Origin: Spiroplasma endosymbiont of Lonchoptera lutea
Lineage (GTDB): Bacteria; Bacillota_I; Bacilli_A; Mycoplasmatales; Nriv7
DNA length: 64,000 bases
Reading direction: 5' to 3'
Assembly: GCF_964019715.1 (NCBI RefSeq)
Contig: NZ_OZ026463.1
Coordinates: 1,190,220-1,254,219 of the forward strand
Part shown: positions 47,755 through 58,504 of the stretch, one piece after another
Layout of the letters: the number at the start of each line of letters is the position of its first letter
Numbering within the stretch: position 1 is the stretch's first letter
Position numbers and translations under genes: made by a program
Notes under the pieces: generated by a model
Told to the model about the DNA's origin: nothing
Database searches by the model: none
Seen by the model: only the letters and a program-made list of their open reading frames with translations

Positions 47755-47916
47755 TTATCTCCCAAAAATCATTTTTATTGGTAAATATATAATTGAAATT
47801 AATGCGAAAAGAAAAGTAATGATAATAATTAATCCGACAATAAACGCAACTTGTGCAGGCATTTTTTCTATCGGAACAAACAGTTTTAAAAATTCCATAA
47901 TAATTTCTCAAAACAT
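47755..47916 (-). CDS. Plectrovirus P3 53-aa membrane protein
   Basis: A near-copy of 39539-39700, with EKMPAQVAFIVG and the LPIKMIFGR end. Confidence 0.55.
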
Positions 47917-48137
47917 TATTTTTTATCCGCATTATTTTCTTTTGAATTAGGGGTTTTAACTCATTCTTCAAAGCGAGCAATAAACACTTTTTCGTCTTTT
48001 GTGAAATTACCAGTATTATTTTTAATGGCATTTTTATATTTAATTCTAATTTTTATTTTGGCATAAATTTTATAAGCAAAATATGCTGACAGCATAATGC
48101 TGATAATAATAAATATTAGTCCAATTGCAATATTCAT
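47916..48137 (-). CDS. Plectrovirus P3 73-aa membrane protein
   Basis: A near-copy of 39700-39921, with an N-terminal anchor and a charged tail containing RFEEWVKTPNSKENN-like sequence. Confidence 0.55.
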
Positions 48138-48139
48138 TT

Positions 48140-48466
48140 TTAAGCTCCTTTAAAATAGTTATAATTTATATCTTTTTTGTTGTTTTCTTTTTCGGCAATG
48201 AAGAAGCCTAATAATTCTTGTCCTTTAATTAACTTGGTTTCTTGCTCTTGTTGATTAATTGAAATTACTTGATATTTACTATCTTTTATTATTCCAATAC
48301 AAATCGAATTTTCATATTTTCCTTTATAAACAAATCGCTTTGGAAACCAAATGCCGATTTGTTCATTAAATCATGGAATTTTAGGTGCTTTAATAAACAT
48401 TGCGTTTTGTGTTTCTTTTAAGAGATATTTTTTAGTATTTAAGAAAATGTTTTCAATGTTTTTCAT
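48140..48466 (-). CDS. Plectrovirus P3 first gene, 108-aa soluble protein
   Basis: A near-copy of 39924-40250. It has AAAGGTAATTTATT as ribosome binding site, and its stop is two bases from the next start, so it heads the viral transcript. Confidence 0.5.
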
Positions 48467-48978
48467 AATAAATTACCTTTCTTATTTGTTATAAACTAAG
48501 TTACATTAACTAAGTTAGTTGACTAAGTTTTTTAAACACTTATATATCGCAGATTTAAGTGTTTAACAAGCTTTGTTAGTAAATTTTGTTTTTTTAATTA
48601 GATAAAGATTTTAATAATTTTAAACTTAGTATACCCCTATATAGAAATTTCTACACTTTAACATCCGCATCCTACCCTTGGAACTAATTTAATAGCGTGT
48701 ATATTTTTAGGAAATCCACCCATTCATTTTTTTATTGCAAAATGAAACAAATTGCTATAGCTAATAGGATGTTATCTATCAACTGGTAAAACTTCTTTTG
48801 GTTATGGCGGCCACCCACAATTTATCGTGCTTTAAATACATACCAACATTATTAATTCACTTGTATTTAATTTTCAAAGAACAAATTTTTAACACCTTAT
48901 AAAATAAAAAGACAATCATTGCTGACTGTCTTAATACTTATTCAAATCTTTTCATACCTAACAAAACTTTATGCGTCC
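48467..48978 (-). other. Plectrovirus P3 intergenic region
   Basis: A 512-bp gene-free block very similar to 40251-40757, with the same inverted repeats and less AT-rich stretch, ending at the third copy of the junction motif (48957-48978) where viral sequence meets host DNA. Confidence 0.5.
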
Positions 48979-49013
48979 TTTTTAATCTATCTTGTTGCCA
49001 ACAACATTATCGC

Positions 49014-50309
49014 TTACGCAAGCAATTTTGTTCCAATAATCTCATAATACTTATTAGGTAAGTATTCCAAGAAAAACTCATTGAGTATTGTTCAGCGAAC
49101 CGATAATTGATCGCTTGGCATACTAATCGGTTGTAAGAACCATTGACTAAATAACTCTGCAAACTGTTCTTTTAAACTAACAAACTTACCATAGTTACTA
49201 TCAACAAATAATTTTGATACTAAAGCACTAATTTTTGCTTCTGAATTAGAAAAATATATTTTGCCATTTATATCAATAAATTTAATCTTACTTGGAAGAT
49301 ACCCCAATTTACTAGCAATAAAACGAACAAATTCTTGGGATGCAGAAATTTTTGTTTTTTTTAATTTTCACCCCTTTTTATATCACGCTTGATTTTTATT
49401 AGTAGATTTTTGTAATCCATTTTTAAATCATTTATCTAAAAGAACTTCATCACTAGCATTAGTTTTATCTGGTAAAATATTACTATTTAACTGCTCAGGA
49501 AAAAAATTTAACAAGTTTTCTAACGCATGACCATACTCATGAATAATCCCAGTAGTAACATTACTAGTAGAAAATTGACCATTAAAATATTGGGATTTAA
49601 TATGGTCTTTATCAACAATACTTGGTCGCAAAGCAATAAACTGATAACCATATTGTGAATCTAAAACCGTAACCCCTAAGGTATTTTCTGAATCAGTCTG
49701 TAAATCAAAACTATTAGTAAACAAAAGGGCAACTAATAACTTAGCAACATTTTTTTTACCATAATATTTACTTAAATAATTATAAATCGCTAACAAATAC
49801 TTTGAATCATTACCAATTTTTTGTTCCAATAGTTTCAAATCAAGCATTGGTTTTTGTCCATCTCTTAAGTCAGTATTTTCAAGATTTTTTACTAAATCAT
49901 CATAACTTGAATAATAATCTCTTAACAATAATGAACTTTGTTTATACTTATTATATTGCTCTGTACTTTTATTAGAAACTTTTAAAATCTCATTATAACA
50001 AGATTGTAACGCTTTTCTTTCAGCAATATTGTTTTTCTTTCTATTAATAGTTGCTAAATATTTCATATATTTTGAATCACCATCAGATGATGATGATTCA
50101 AAATCTAAATTCCAACGATGAAAAATATCTTCTAAGTTTAACCCTTCACTTTTAAGATTAACATTCTTACCCTCAAAAGCACAATTATAATTAATTAACG
50201 AATCATTATCATTAGATAATTGATAATCATAAAAATTAAAAGCGTTACACCCTACTAACAAAAATAATATGATAATAATATTAACAACTAATGGTGTTTT
50301 TTTAATCAT
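49014..50309 (-). CDS. Lipoprotein with zincin-like HEYGH motif
   Basis: A 431-aa predicted lipoprotein. The signal peptide (VVNIIIILFLLVGC) ends in lipobox LVGC at about residue 21. TTGIIHEYGHALENLLNFFP near residue 255 contains an HExxH zinc-metalloprotease motif, and downstream Glu-rich helices (LKEQFAELFSQWF) could give the third ligand. I do not recognise the family; similar lipoproteins with HExxH are found in Mollicutes and may cut host or own surface proteins (inference). Two UGA Trp codons occur. It is followed on the minus strand by virus copy P3, about 35 bases from its stop. Confidence 0.75.
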
Positions 50310-50340
50310 TGTTATCCTCCCTAATTATCACTTATTTTAA

Positions 50341-51897
50341 TTACTTTATTATTTTATCATTTTTTATCATAAAATCTATAAAATTTAATGTTTTATCCAC
50401 TCAAGAAGTATTAAAATTAATATCGTGACTAGTCAATAATACTGTCCCAGAATAATTGGTTATTGCTTCTAATAATGAATCCTTAGCTAAATCATCTAAA
50501 TGATTAGTTGGTTCATCCAAAATTAACAAACTACAAGGAATTAAAGATAAAACTGCTAACCGAACTTTAGTTTGTTCTCCCCCTGATAATTTATTAAGGG
50601 TTTGCATCGCTAACTCGCGCTTAATTCCAAAACTAGCTAATATTTTCCTAATTTCACCATCATCTATTTCCGGATTTAATGATTTTAAATATTGTATTGG
50701 CGATAATTCAGGAAAATTATAAAACTGCTTAAAATAACCAATCGTAACATTATCACCAATCGTAATTATCCCTGATATTGGTTTAATATTACCAGTTAAA
50801 GTTTCTAGCAATGTTGTTTTTCCAATCCCATTATAACCTTGCACCAATCATTTTTCACCTTCTTTAATCGTAAATGATAATGAATTAATTAACGGTTTAG
50901 TATAACCAATCGTTAAATCTTTTACTTTAAGAGTAACCGATGTTAAACTTCGGCGATACTTAAAATTAAAGTTTGGTTTACTAATTTTTTGTGGTTTAGC
51001 AATAATTTCCATTTTTTCCAATTGTTTTTTTCGTGACTGGGCACTTTTTGCTGTTGACTTTCTAGCAATATTTTTATTAACATAAGTTTGTAACTTATCA
51101 ATTTTCTTTTGTTGTCCTTGATATTCCATTAAATACTGTCGTTGATTTAATTGTTTAAGTTCTAAATAATGATCAAAATTACCAACATAACGAACTAAAT
51201 TAAAATTTTCAATTGCATAAATAATATGAGCAACTTTATTAACAAATGCTTGGTCATGTGATATTAATAAAAATGCATACGGATATGTTTGTAAGAAACT
51301 TGCTAACCAATTAACTTGTTGGGTATCTAAAAAGTTAGTTGGCTCGTCTAATAACAAAAAGTCATTTTTTGATAATAATAATTTTGCTAAAAGAATCTTA
51401 CTTTTTTGGCCACCACTTAAACTAGATAATTTTTGTGCTAATGATGATTTATCAATTGCTAAACCGATAACTAAATTATTAATTTCTTTTTCAACATTAT
51501 AAAAATCACTATTATCAAGTTCAGTTTGCAGTTTTAAAGCTTTATTTAAAATTTTTTCTTCATAATTCAATGATAATTGATGATATAATTCATTAATCAT
51601 TTGTTCCTTTAAAAATAAATCTTTATATGCTGTTTTTAAATAGTCTAATGCTGAAATATTATTATCAACCAATTGATGTTGATCTAAATATCCCATTTTA
51701 GCATAAGGAAAAAAAATTAAATCAATTTTATCAGCACTAACTTTACCAGAAATAATATTTAATAATGTTGTTTTGCCACTACCATTAGGTCCAATCAAAG
51801 CAATATGCTCACCAACATTAATTTTCATTGTTGCTTTTTGATATAACGATTTACTACCCGTACTATGATTTAATTCTTTAATAAATAAAATACTCAT
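50341..51897 (-). CDS. ABC-F family ATPase (ribosome-associated)
   Basis: A 518-aa protein with two ABC domains and no membrane segments. Domain 1: Walker A IGPNGSGKTTLLN, signature LSGGQKSKILLAKLLL, Walker B FLLLDEPTNFLD. A Lys- and Gln-rich linker follows (KLQTYVNKNIARKSTAKSA), the ABC-F hallmark. Domain 2: Walker A GYNGIGKTTLLE, LSGGEQTKVRLAVLSL and LLILDEPTNHLDDL. ABC-F proteins act on the ribosome, as translation factors or antibiotic protection factors. The ATG at 51897 is chosen because GAGGTG lies 9 bases upstream. Confidence 0.93.
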
Positions 51898-51959
51898 TGC
51901 TTCTTTCACCTCAAATAATAAGTTAATGATAACTTGTTTTAAAAATTTTTTATATTTTT

Positions 51960-52997
51960 CCTGAAATGTAAAATTAAAAAGGACACTTATATAAAAAACA
52001 AATTGTGTTAATTCTATAATTAAGAAAAGAAAGGAATTAGCACAATGTATAAGTATCTGACTATTGAATCAATAATAGCAATAAAAGAATATAAAAGTTA
52101 TGGATTTTCTATTCGTAAAATAGCAAAAGCAATTGATTATAGTAAATCAACTGTACACAGAGTTTGTAAATTATTAAATCAAAACTTATTACCATTAGAA
52201 ATATTGAATCAAGTTCAAAAAAATAAACAAAATGCAGGTAGAAAATTAATAATTTTAACTTTAACAGAAATTAATACTATCAATCATTTGTTAATTACTA
52301 AAAATTATGCTCTTGATATAATTGCTGATTTTTTAAAGAAAAATAAAATAAAAAATATTTCAACAAAAACTTTATATAACATGTTTAAAACAAATCGAAT
52401 GGGTTTTGATGAAAAAAATTTATTGAGAAAAGGCAAAAATAAACCTCATAAACAAAAAGAAACTAGGGGCAGAATTAATAATTGTAAATCTATTCATGAA
52501 AGAAATTTAATCATTCCAAATATTAAAAATATACAAGAATTTGGCCATTTAGAGGGAGATACTATCGTTGGTAAAGATCATAAAAGTTCTATTATTACTT
52601 TAGCTGATATATGATCAAAAACCACAATTCCTTTGAAAACTAAAAATCATAAAGCAGAAAGTATTACACAAAGTATAATAAAATTTATTTCAAAATTAAT
52701 ACCAGGAACAATTAAAACTATTACTTTTGATCGTGGTAAAGAATTTAGTAAATGAAAATTAATTGAAAAAAATTGTAATGTTAAAATTTATTTTGCAGAT
52801 GCCGGAAAACCTTGTCAAAGAGGTTTAAATGAGAACAATAATGGTATTTTAAGAAGATATTTACCAAAATCTACTGATTTATCTTCATATAAACAAAAAG
52901 ACTTAAATTCTATAGCATTTCAAATTAATTCTACACCCAGAAAATCATTATCTTATAAAAGACCAATAGATTTAATACAATTATTTTAAAAAACTGT
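51960..52997 (+). mobile_element. IS30-family element type B, copy 5 (main part; right tip lies at 63397-63440)
   Basis: It starts cctgaaatgtaaaattaaaa at 51960 and carries a whole transposase gene. Its right tip is separated from it by the plectrovirus copy P4, which is inserted eight bases past the transposase stop. The remaining tip, ending acaattcagg, is at 63397-63440. It lies upstream of the ABC-F gene. Confidence 0.92.
52045..52989 (+). CDS. IS30-family transposase (type B)
   Basis: A 314-aa whole transposase, same motifs as copy 2. The gene itself is untouched by the virus insertion that begins just behind it. Confidence 0.94.
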
Positions 52998-53055
52998 AGA
53001 AACCACAGATGTTTTGCACATTTGGTTTTTATAAATTATTTGGGGGTATATTCTT

Positions 53056-53157
53056 TTGGCAGTAATATTTTGTATTGAATGCGACAGCGAAAGCTATGTC
53101 ATTGGTAATAAAAATACAGTTGGAATCTGTAATTCTTGTGATGAAAAGGGTTTTTAA
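53056..53157 (+). CDS. Plectrovirus P4 zinc-ribbon microprotein (33 aa, TTG start)
   Basis: Same frame as 21086-21187, with TTG start after a TGGGGGTA ribosome binding site and both CxxC pairs kept. Differences fall on non-Cys residues (SESYVI for NESYVV), which supports purifying selection. Confidence 0.6.
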   Translation: MAVIFCIECDSESYVIGNKNTVGICNSCDEKGF

Positions 53158-53282
53158 ATTTTGTGGAAAACTATTAAAAGTTCAATATTTATAAAGGAAA
53201 TAAATGTGGAAAACAATGTGGATAACTAAAAGTTTGTTAATTGTATTAAAAATATTTTAAATTTGGAAGGAAAAAATAAATA

Positions 53283-53582
53283 ATGTTTAAAATTAAATTA
53301 GTTAGTATAAAAAGAAAAATATTTAAAAATAAAGATGGTTCTACAATGTCAGGATATTCTGCCGAATTTTTGCATTATGAAAATGACTTATTTGAGCCTA
53401 CCGGCGAACAAAAAGCCTTATGAATTGATGATAATAATCTAGAACAACAAGAAATTTATAAACTGTTAAAGGAAAATGTTAAATCATTTTTTAGTTGCGA
53501 ATTAACTTTTGAAAAAAACCCCAAAATCGTTAACTTGCAAAAAATTGAATTATCAAAAAATCAAAAAAACTTGTCTAGTTAA
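53283..53582 (+). CDS. Plectrovirus P4 putative ssDNA-binding protein
   Basis: A 99-aa counterpart of 21339-21638, ending in KNQKNLSS. GGAAGGAAAAAATAA precedes the ATG. It directly precedes the GC-rich island and the Rep gene. Confidence 0.5.
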
Positions 53583-53592
53583 TTGATAATCA

Positions 53593-53661
53593 CTTCGGTC
53601 TGCGAAGCGGTGCGGAAGGCGTATGCCCCACCCGCTAGCGGGTTAGTCGGCGAAGCCGACT
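53593..53661. repeat. GC-rich triple hairpin island of P4
   Basis: Three palindromes in a row (cttcggtctgcgaag, cccgctagcggg, agtcggcgaagccgact). It is nearly identical to 21650-21717 although the surrounding coding sequence has drifted more, so it is under constraint. It is a candidate rolling-circle origin. Confidence 0.7.
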
Positions 53662-53714
53662 ATTACTTGATTAAATAACACAACTGGCGAAAATCTAAAA
53701 CGGGAGCATAAAAT

Positions 53715-54557
53715 ATGAATTTAAAACCTCAAAATCCGACTGATTTTTATATGAAAACTATTTATTACGGTCAATACATTCGTAATATTGTTATGCCTTT
53801 AGAACGCATTAAAGCAAATAACCGCAATGCTAGTGGTTTAAAAAATAAAGGTAATTGTGATACAAAACTGCTTAATAGCAATATTCGTGCAAAATCTAAT
53901 GTTATTCGGAAGGCATATCATAATTTTTGAGACTGTAAAAAACTTACATTCTTAACTCTTACTTATGCTGATGTTAATGAATTTGATATTAGAAAATGTA
54001 AGCGTGATTTAAATAAATTTTTTAAAAAATTAAAATATTGATTTAAAGTTAAAAATAAAAATATTAAGTATTTGTATACCTATGAATATCAGAAGCGAGG
54101 CGTTATTCATTTTCATATTTTAATCACCGAAAAAATACCACATAAAATTATTTTACAATTTTGACCTTATGGAATTAATAAAAATATTAGAGTTCGTGAA
54201 AATACTAATGAAATGGTTGTAAAATATTGCTCCAAATATATAACTAAAAATGTCCTGAATGAAAAATCATTAAATCAGTATGATTTAAATATCAAGGCTT
54301 ATCAATTTTCTTACAACTGTCAAAACCCCATTACTAGAAAACAAGTATTTACCGATACTTTGAATAATATTGTTAAAAGAACTGTAAATTCTGAATTTGT
54401 AAAATACTTAAAATCAACAGTTAATAAATTTAAAACTAAAATGTGTGGAGCAATCTATGAATTTAAAAATATTGATTATGTAGATTTTGAGAGTGCAAAT
54501 TACGCTTCCTTAGAAAGTTTAAGATTTAGAAATCAACTAAGAAAAATTAAACATTAG
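53715..54557 (+). CDS. Plectrovirus P4 HUH rolling-circle replication protein
   Basis: A 280-aa replication initiator. The metal-binding HUH motif is in KRGVIHFHILITEK. The catalytic motif VVKYCSKYITKN has a Tyr followed by the YxxK spacing. TFLTLTYADVNEFDIRK is the N-terminal motif 1. It is expected to nick the viral duplex form and prime rolling-circle synthesis. Preceded by AACGGGAGCATAAAAT. Several UGA Trp codons occur. Confidence 0.85.
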
Positions 54558-54567
54558 GAGTTAAAAA

Positions 54568-54918
54568 ATGAAAGAAAAATTGCAATTTAAAATAAGAATT
54601 AAAAATTGATTTAAAAATCATTGGTTAAAAATATTACTTAGCATTGTTTTTATCTTTATAAACTTAATACTTTGAACTTTAACTTTATTAGATACTAATT
54701 GGATACTGGGAACAAATAGAGAATTTATTGATTTTATTGAAAAAGATATGTATAAGTTTTTTGACTTAAATACCGCCATTATGTTGTTCGGATTGTTTGT
54801 TTATTGATTTGGTAGTGCGATATTTATTGCTTTTCAAGTTGAAAAATTAGTTTGACTTATTGTTAAGAAAATTAAGGAAAAAGGAGCTTTGAAAAATGAA
54901 ACTAAACAAACTCATTAA
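54568..54918 (+). CDS. Plectrovirus P4 membrane protein (WLKILLSIVFI type)
   Basis: A 116-aa counterpart of 36384-36737 with a basic start, hydrophobic spans (WLKILLSIVFIFINLIL and IMLFGLFVYWFGSAIF) and the same KNETKQTH end. AGGAG lies eight bases before the ATG. Confidence 0.63.
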
Positions 54919-55186
54919 TTCTTTAAAAAAATATTGATGAATAATAATTAATTACATTATATTCATATCTTTAAGTATAGTTTTATTGTTACATACAGAT
55001 ATTAAAGAATTAGAGCAATTAATCAAAAATTTTGGAGCAATTGGTAAGTTAATGATTATAGGTTACTCATTAGTATGAATAACCTTAGCAGAAATAGTAA
55101 AATGTTTAATTTGCTTTGTATTAAAAAAAATCAAAATTAAAAGAACAAAAAACCAAACTTTAAATAGAAAGGAAATTGAAAAATAA
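54896..55186 (+). CDS. Plectrovirus P4 small membrane protein (LKKYWWI type)
   Basis: A 96-aa counterpart of 36134-36406, overlapping the previous gene by 23 bases as in P2 and the next start by one base. It has two hydrophobic spans. Confidence 0.63.
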
Positions 55187-55410
55187 TGGCAATATTTAGT
55201 CTAATATGTTTTATCTTATTAACCTTATTACTCGCTTTTGCTGTTGCTTGGGGTTTGTGGCGTTGAATGAACGATGTTAAAAAGTATGGTAAACAAGCAA
55301 AAGAAATTAAAGGGGATTTTAGTAAAAAAGAAAAACGCTTCATTGTTAAATTATCTTATTTAACTGAAAAAAACGACAAACAAAATCAAGAAACTCAAAC
55401 GAAAGGATAA
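55186..55410 (+). CDS. Plectrovirus P4 74-aa membrane protein
   Basis: An N-terminal anchor (FSLICFILLTLLLAFAVAW) followed by a charged tail (KKYGKQAKEIKGDFSKKEKR). The layout equals 39700-39921 of P2, but the sequence is distant. Confidence 0.55.
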
Positions 55411-55415
55411 AATAA

Positions 55416-55580
55416 ATGTTAAAAGATGTAATTATTAAGTTAATTGATTTGATTTATCCCACTGCCGATTTACCGCCCCAAGTAGTATTTTTGTTCTCAA
55501 TTCTTGTAATCATTGTGTTATTTGCCAGTTTCATTGGGATTCTTTTTCTTCCGATTAAGTGTTTATTTCAATGTTTCTAG
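55416..55580 (+). CDS. Plectrovirus P4 54-aa membrane protein
   Basis: A small protein with DLIYPTADLPPQVVFLFSIL, a hydrophobic span and the end LPIKCLFQCF. It is the positional equivalent of 39539-39700. The next gene overlaps its end. Confidence 0.52.
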   Translation: MLKDVIIKLIDLIYPTADLPPQVVFLFSILVIIVLFASFIGILFLPIKCLFQCF

Positions 55581-55804
55581 TTGTTTGAAAAGATTTAAAT
55601 TGAGAACAAATTAAACAAACTTTCTGAGATTTGTTTATCCAAATTACAACTATTCCCGCTCATATTACTGGTGGTAAAGAAATTAATTTAACTGAAGAAC
55701 CACTTTGACTTTTAACAACCAACATCGCTTTTTGATTACTAACAACAGTTATTATCTTATTTATGTTGATTTTATTTTATAAAGTTAAATCTTATTTTTG
55801 TTAA
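55571..55804 (+). CDS. Plectrovirus P4 small membrane protein (LNWEQIKQTFWDLF type)
   Basis: A 77-aa protein with the conserved LNWEQIKQTFWDLFIQITTI start and PAHITGGKEINLTEE, then one hydrophobic span. It is the best-conserved small protein between P2, P3 and P4. Confidence 0.65.
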
Positions 55805-55846
55805 TAAATATAGGATAAATATTTTAAAAAGAAAGGGGGTGATTAT

Positions 55847-56092
55847 ATGATTGGAACTTTCTTAGCCGATGTAACCGCACCAGTAGCAATTACCGGAAAA
55901 CAAGCCATTAGTAATTTGTGAGATAGTATGGTAGGGCTTTTTGGAAAAATTTGAAGCGATATTATCAGCGGACAAATGCCATTAGTAGTAGATTTCTTTG
56001 CTACTTATTGAATTTTTTTATTCCCAGCAATTGTTGGATTATTCTTATTTGCTTTTGGAATGTTTGAAAAACTACTATTAAGAGTTCGTTAA
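55847..56092 (+). CDS. Plectrovirus P4 major-coat-like protein
   Basis: An 81-aa protein with leader MIGTFLADVTAPVAITG, an amphipathic middle, hydrophobic span IFLFPAIVGLFLFAF and basic end KLLLRVR. GAAAGGGGGTGA is the ribosome binding site, as in P2 and P3. Confidence 0.75.
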
Positions 56093-56100
56093 TAATAATT

Positions 56101-57177
56101 GCTGAATTATACTTGTAAGTGCAAGTAAATAAAATTGCAAAAGATTTCATATAAAAATTTCATGATGCTAAGTTTATTTTAGAAAAAGTAAATTTAAGGA
56201 GTTTTTATATGGGATACAAACATCTTGGCATAGATGAAAGAATTTATATTGAGAATCAATTGAAATTTAAAGTAAAAATTAGTGAAATAGCTAAAAATCT
56301 TAATCGAAGTATTAGTACTATTAATCGAGAAGTTAATAGAAATAAAGATAATAATCATTATTTTTCATTAATTGCACAAAATAAAGCAGAAAATAGAAAA
56401 CAATTACATGTTTATTTTCATAAATTTAAAAATAGAGAATTAGTAAAATATGTACAACAAAAATTATTATTAGGTTGATCGCCTGAACAAATTTATGGCA
56501 GAATTAAAAATTTTCATCAAGAATGAATTATTAGTTTTAAAACAATTTACAATTGAATTTATTCTGGATTACTTGAAAAGGTTACTAGTAAAAATTTAAG
56601 AAGAAAAGGTAAGAAACGAAAATCTCAAGAAAATCGGGGTAAATTTAATGGTAAATCCATTAAAGAACGAAATGTTAATAATCGCATAACTCTTGGCCAT
56701 TGAGAAGGTGATACTGTAGTATCATCACGAGGTAAAAGTAAATCATGTTTAATAACTTTAGTTGAAAGAACATCAAGATTTACTTTAGCAATATTAGTTG
56801 AAAATAGAACTACTAAAGTTATTAACAAAAATATTAGTCATTATTTATCAATTCTTCCAAATAATCTTGTTAAGACTATAACATTTGATAGGGGTAAAGA
56901 ATTTGCTAATTGACAACAACTTGAAAAAAATTTAAATGTGAAAATTTATTTTGCTGGTGCATATTCACCTTGACAAAGAGGTACTAATGAAAATACTAAT
57001 GGTTTAATTAGAGAAAAATTTCCTAAAAAATTTAATTTTTCAAACACTACTAAAAATGCAGTTCATAAATTTATATTGTCTTTAAACCAAAGACCAAGAA
57101 AAATACTAAATTATCTTTCGCCAATCGAATATTTGGTTAGAAAAATAATTTAGTTGCACTTAACTTTACAATTTGGC
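56101..57177 (+). mobile_element. IS30-family element type A, copy 3
   Basis: A 1077-bp copy inserted just behind the P4 coat gene, with intact ends. The flanking bases (aatt and aata) are only a partial target duplication. Confidence 0.94.
56209..57153 (+). CDS. IS30-family transposase (type A)
   Basis: A 314-aa whole frame. It has Gly for Asp in YFADAYSPW (YFAGAYSPW) compared with copy 2. The catalytic motifs LGHWEGDTVVS, TFDRGKEFANW and NENTNG are kept. Confidence 0.93.
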
Positions 57178-57427
57178 AATAAAAATATAAAGGGGTGCGA
57201 TAATGCTTAAATTTCTAAAAAATATCTGTGAAAAAATTAATGACTTTGTTAGCTTAAATCGCACTTTCTTTATTATTTCTTGATATTATTATGCTTTTCT
57301 TGTTGCTATTAATCCACAATATTGAGTTTCATTTTTTCATATCATCGGTATTATCTTAAATTGTTTAATTTTAATTACTAAACTTATGCAATGAGTTAAT
57401 CGTAAATCTTTTATTAATTTTTTATTC

Positions 57428-58504
57428 GCCAAATTGTAAAGTTAAGTGCAACTAAATTATTTTTCTAACCAAATATTCGATTGGCGAAAGATAATTTAGT
57501 ATTTTTCTTGGTCTTTGGTTTAAAGACAATATAAATTTATGAACTGCATTTTTAGTAGTGTTTGAAAAATTAAATTTTTTAGGAAATTTTTCTCTAATTA
57601 AACCATTAGTATTTTCATTAGTACCTCTTTGTCAAGGTGAATATGCATCAGCAAAATAAATTTTCACATTTAAATTTTTTTCAAGTTGTTGTCAATTAGC
57701 AAATTCTTTACCCCTATCAAATGTTATAGTCTTAACAAGATTATTTGGAAGAATTGATAAATAATGACTAATATTTTTGTTAATAACTTTAGTAGTTCTA
57801 TTTTCAACTAATATTGCTAAAGTAAATCTTGATGTTCTTTCAACTAAAGTTATTAAACATGATTTACTTTTACCTCGTGATGATACTACAGTATCACCTT
57901 CTCAATGGCCAAGAGTTATGCGATTATTAACATTTCGTTCTTTAATGGATTTACCATTAAATTTACCCCGATTTTCTTGAGATTTTCGTTTCTTACCTTT
58001 TCTTCTTAAATTTTTACTAGTAACCTTTTCAAGTAATCCAGAATAAATTCAATTGTAAATTGTTTTAAAACTAATAATTCATTCTTGATGAAAATTTTTA
58101 ATTCTGCCATAAATTTGTTCAGGCGATCAACCTAATAATAATTTTTGTTGTACATATTTTACTAATTCTCTATTTTTAAATTTATGAAAATAAACATGTA
58201 ATTGTTTTCTATTTTCTGCTTTATTTTGTGCAATTAATGAAAAATAATGATTATTATCTTTATTTCTATTAACTTCTCGATTAATAGTACTAATACTTCG
58301 ATTAAGATTTTTAGCTATTTCACTAATTTTTACTTTAAATTTCAATTGATTCTCAATATAAATTCTTTCATCTATGCCAAGATGTTTGTATCCCATATAA
58401 AAACTCCTTAAATTTACTTTTTCTAAAATAAACTTAGCATCATGAAATTTTTATATGAAATCTTTTGCAATTTTATTTACTTGCACTTACAAGTATAATT
58501 CAGC
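57428..58504 (-). mobile_element. IS30-family element type A, copy 4
   Basis: A 1077-bp copy in opposite orientation to copy 3, 250 bp away, with the perfect 4-base target duplication attc (57424-57427 and 58505-58508). It lies inside the Zot-like gene of P4. Confidence 0.94.
57452..58396 (-). CDS. IS30-family transposase (type A)
   Basis: A whole 314-aa frame with the same motifs as the other type A copies. Copies 3 and 4 together form an inverted pair that could hairpin or invert the 250 bp between them. Confidence 0.94.

Larger units (their letters stand above)
40758..48978 (-). mobile_element. Plectrovirus (SpV1-like) copy P3
   Basis: A second virus copy in the same orientation, directly adjoining P2 at the junction motif (head-to-tail tandem). 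It has the same part list as P2 without the methyltransferase gene and without a replication gene, and the lipoprotein is not present. An IS30 type B element, itself carrying an IS3-family element, lies inside it. It is broken, with several breaks, and close to P2 in sequence, so it is young. Confidence 0.85.
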
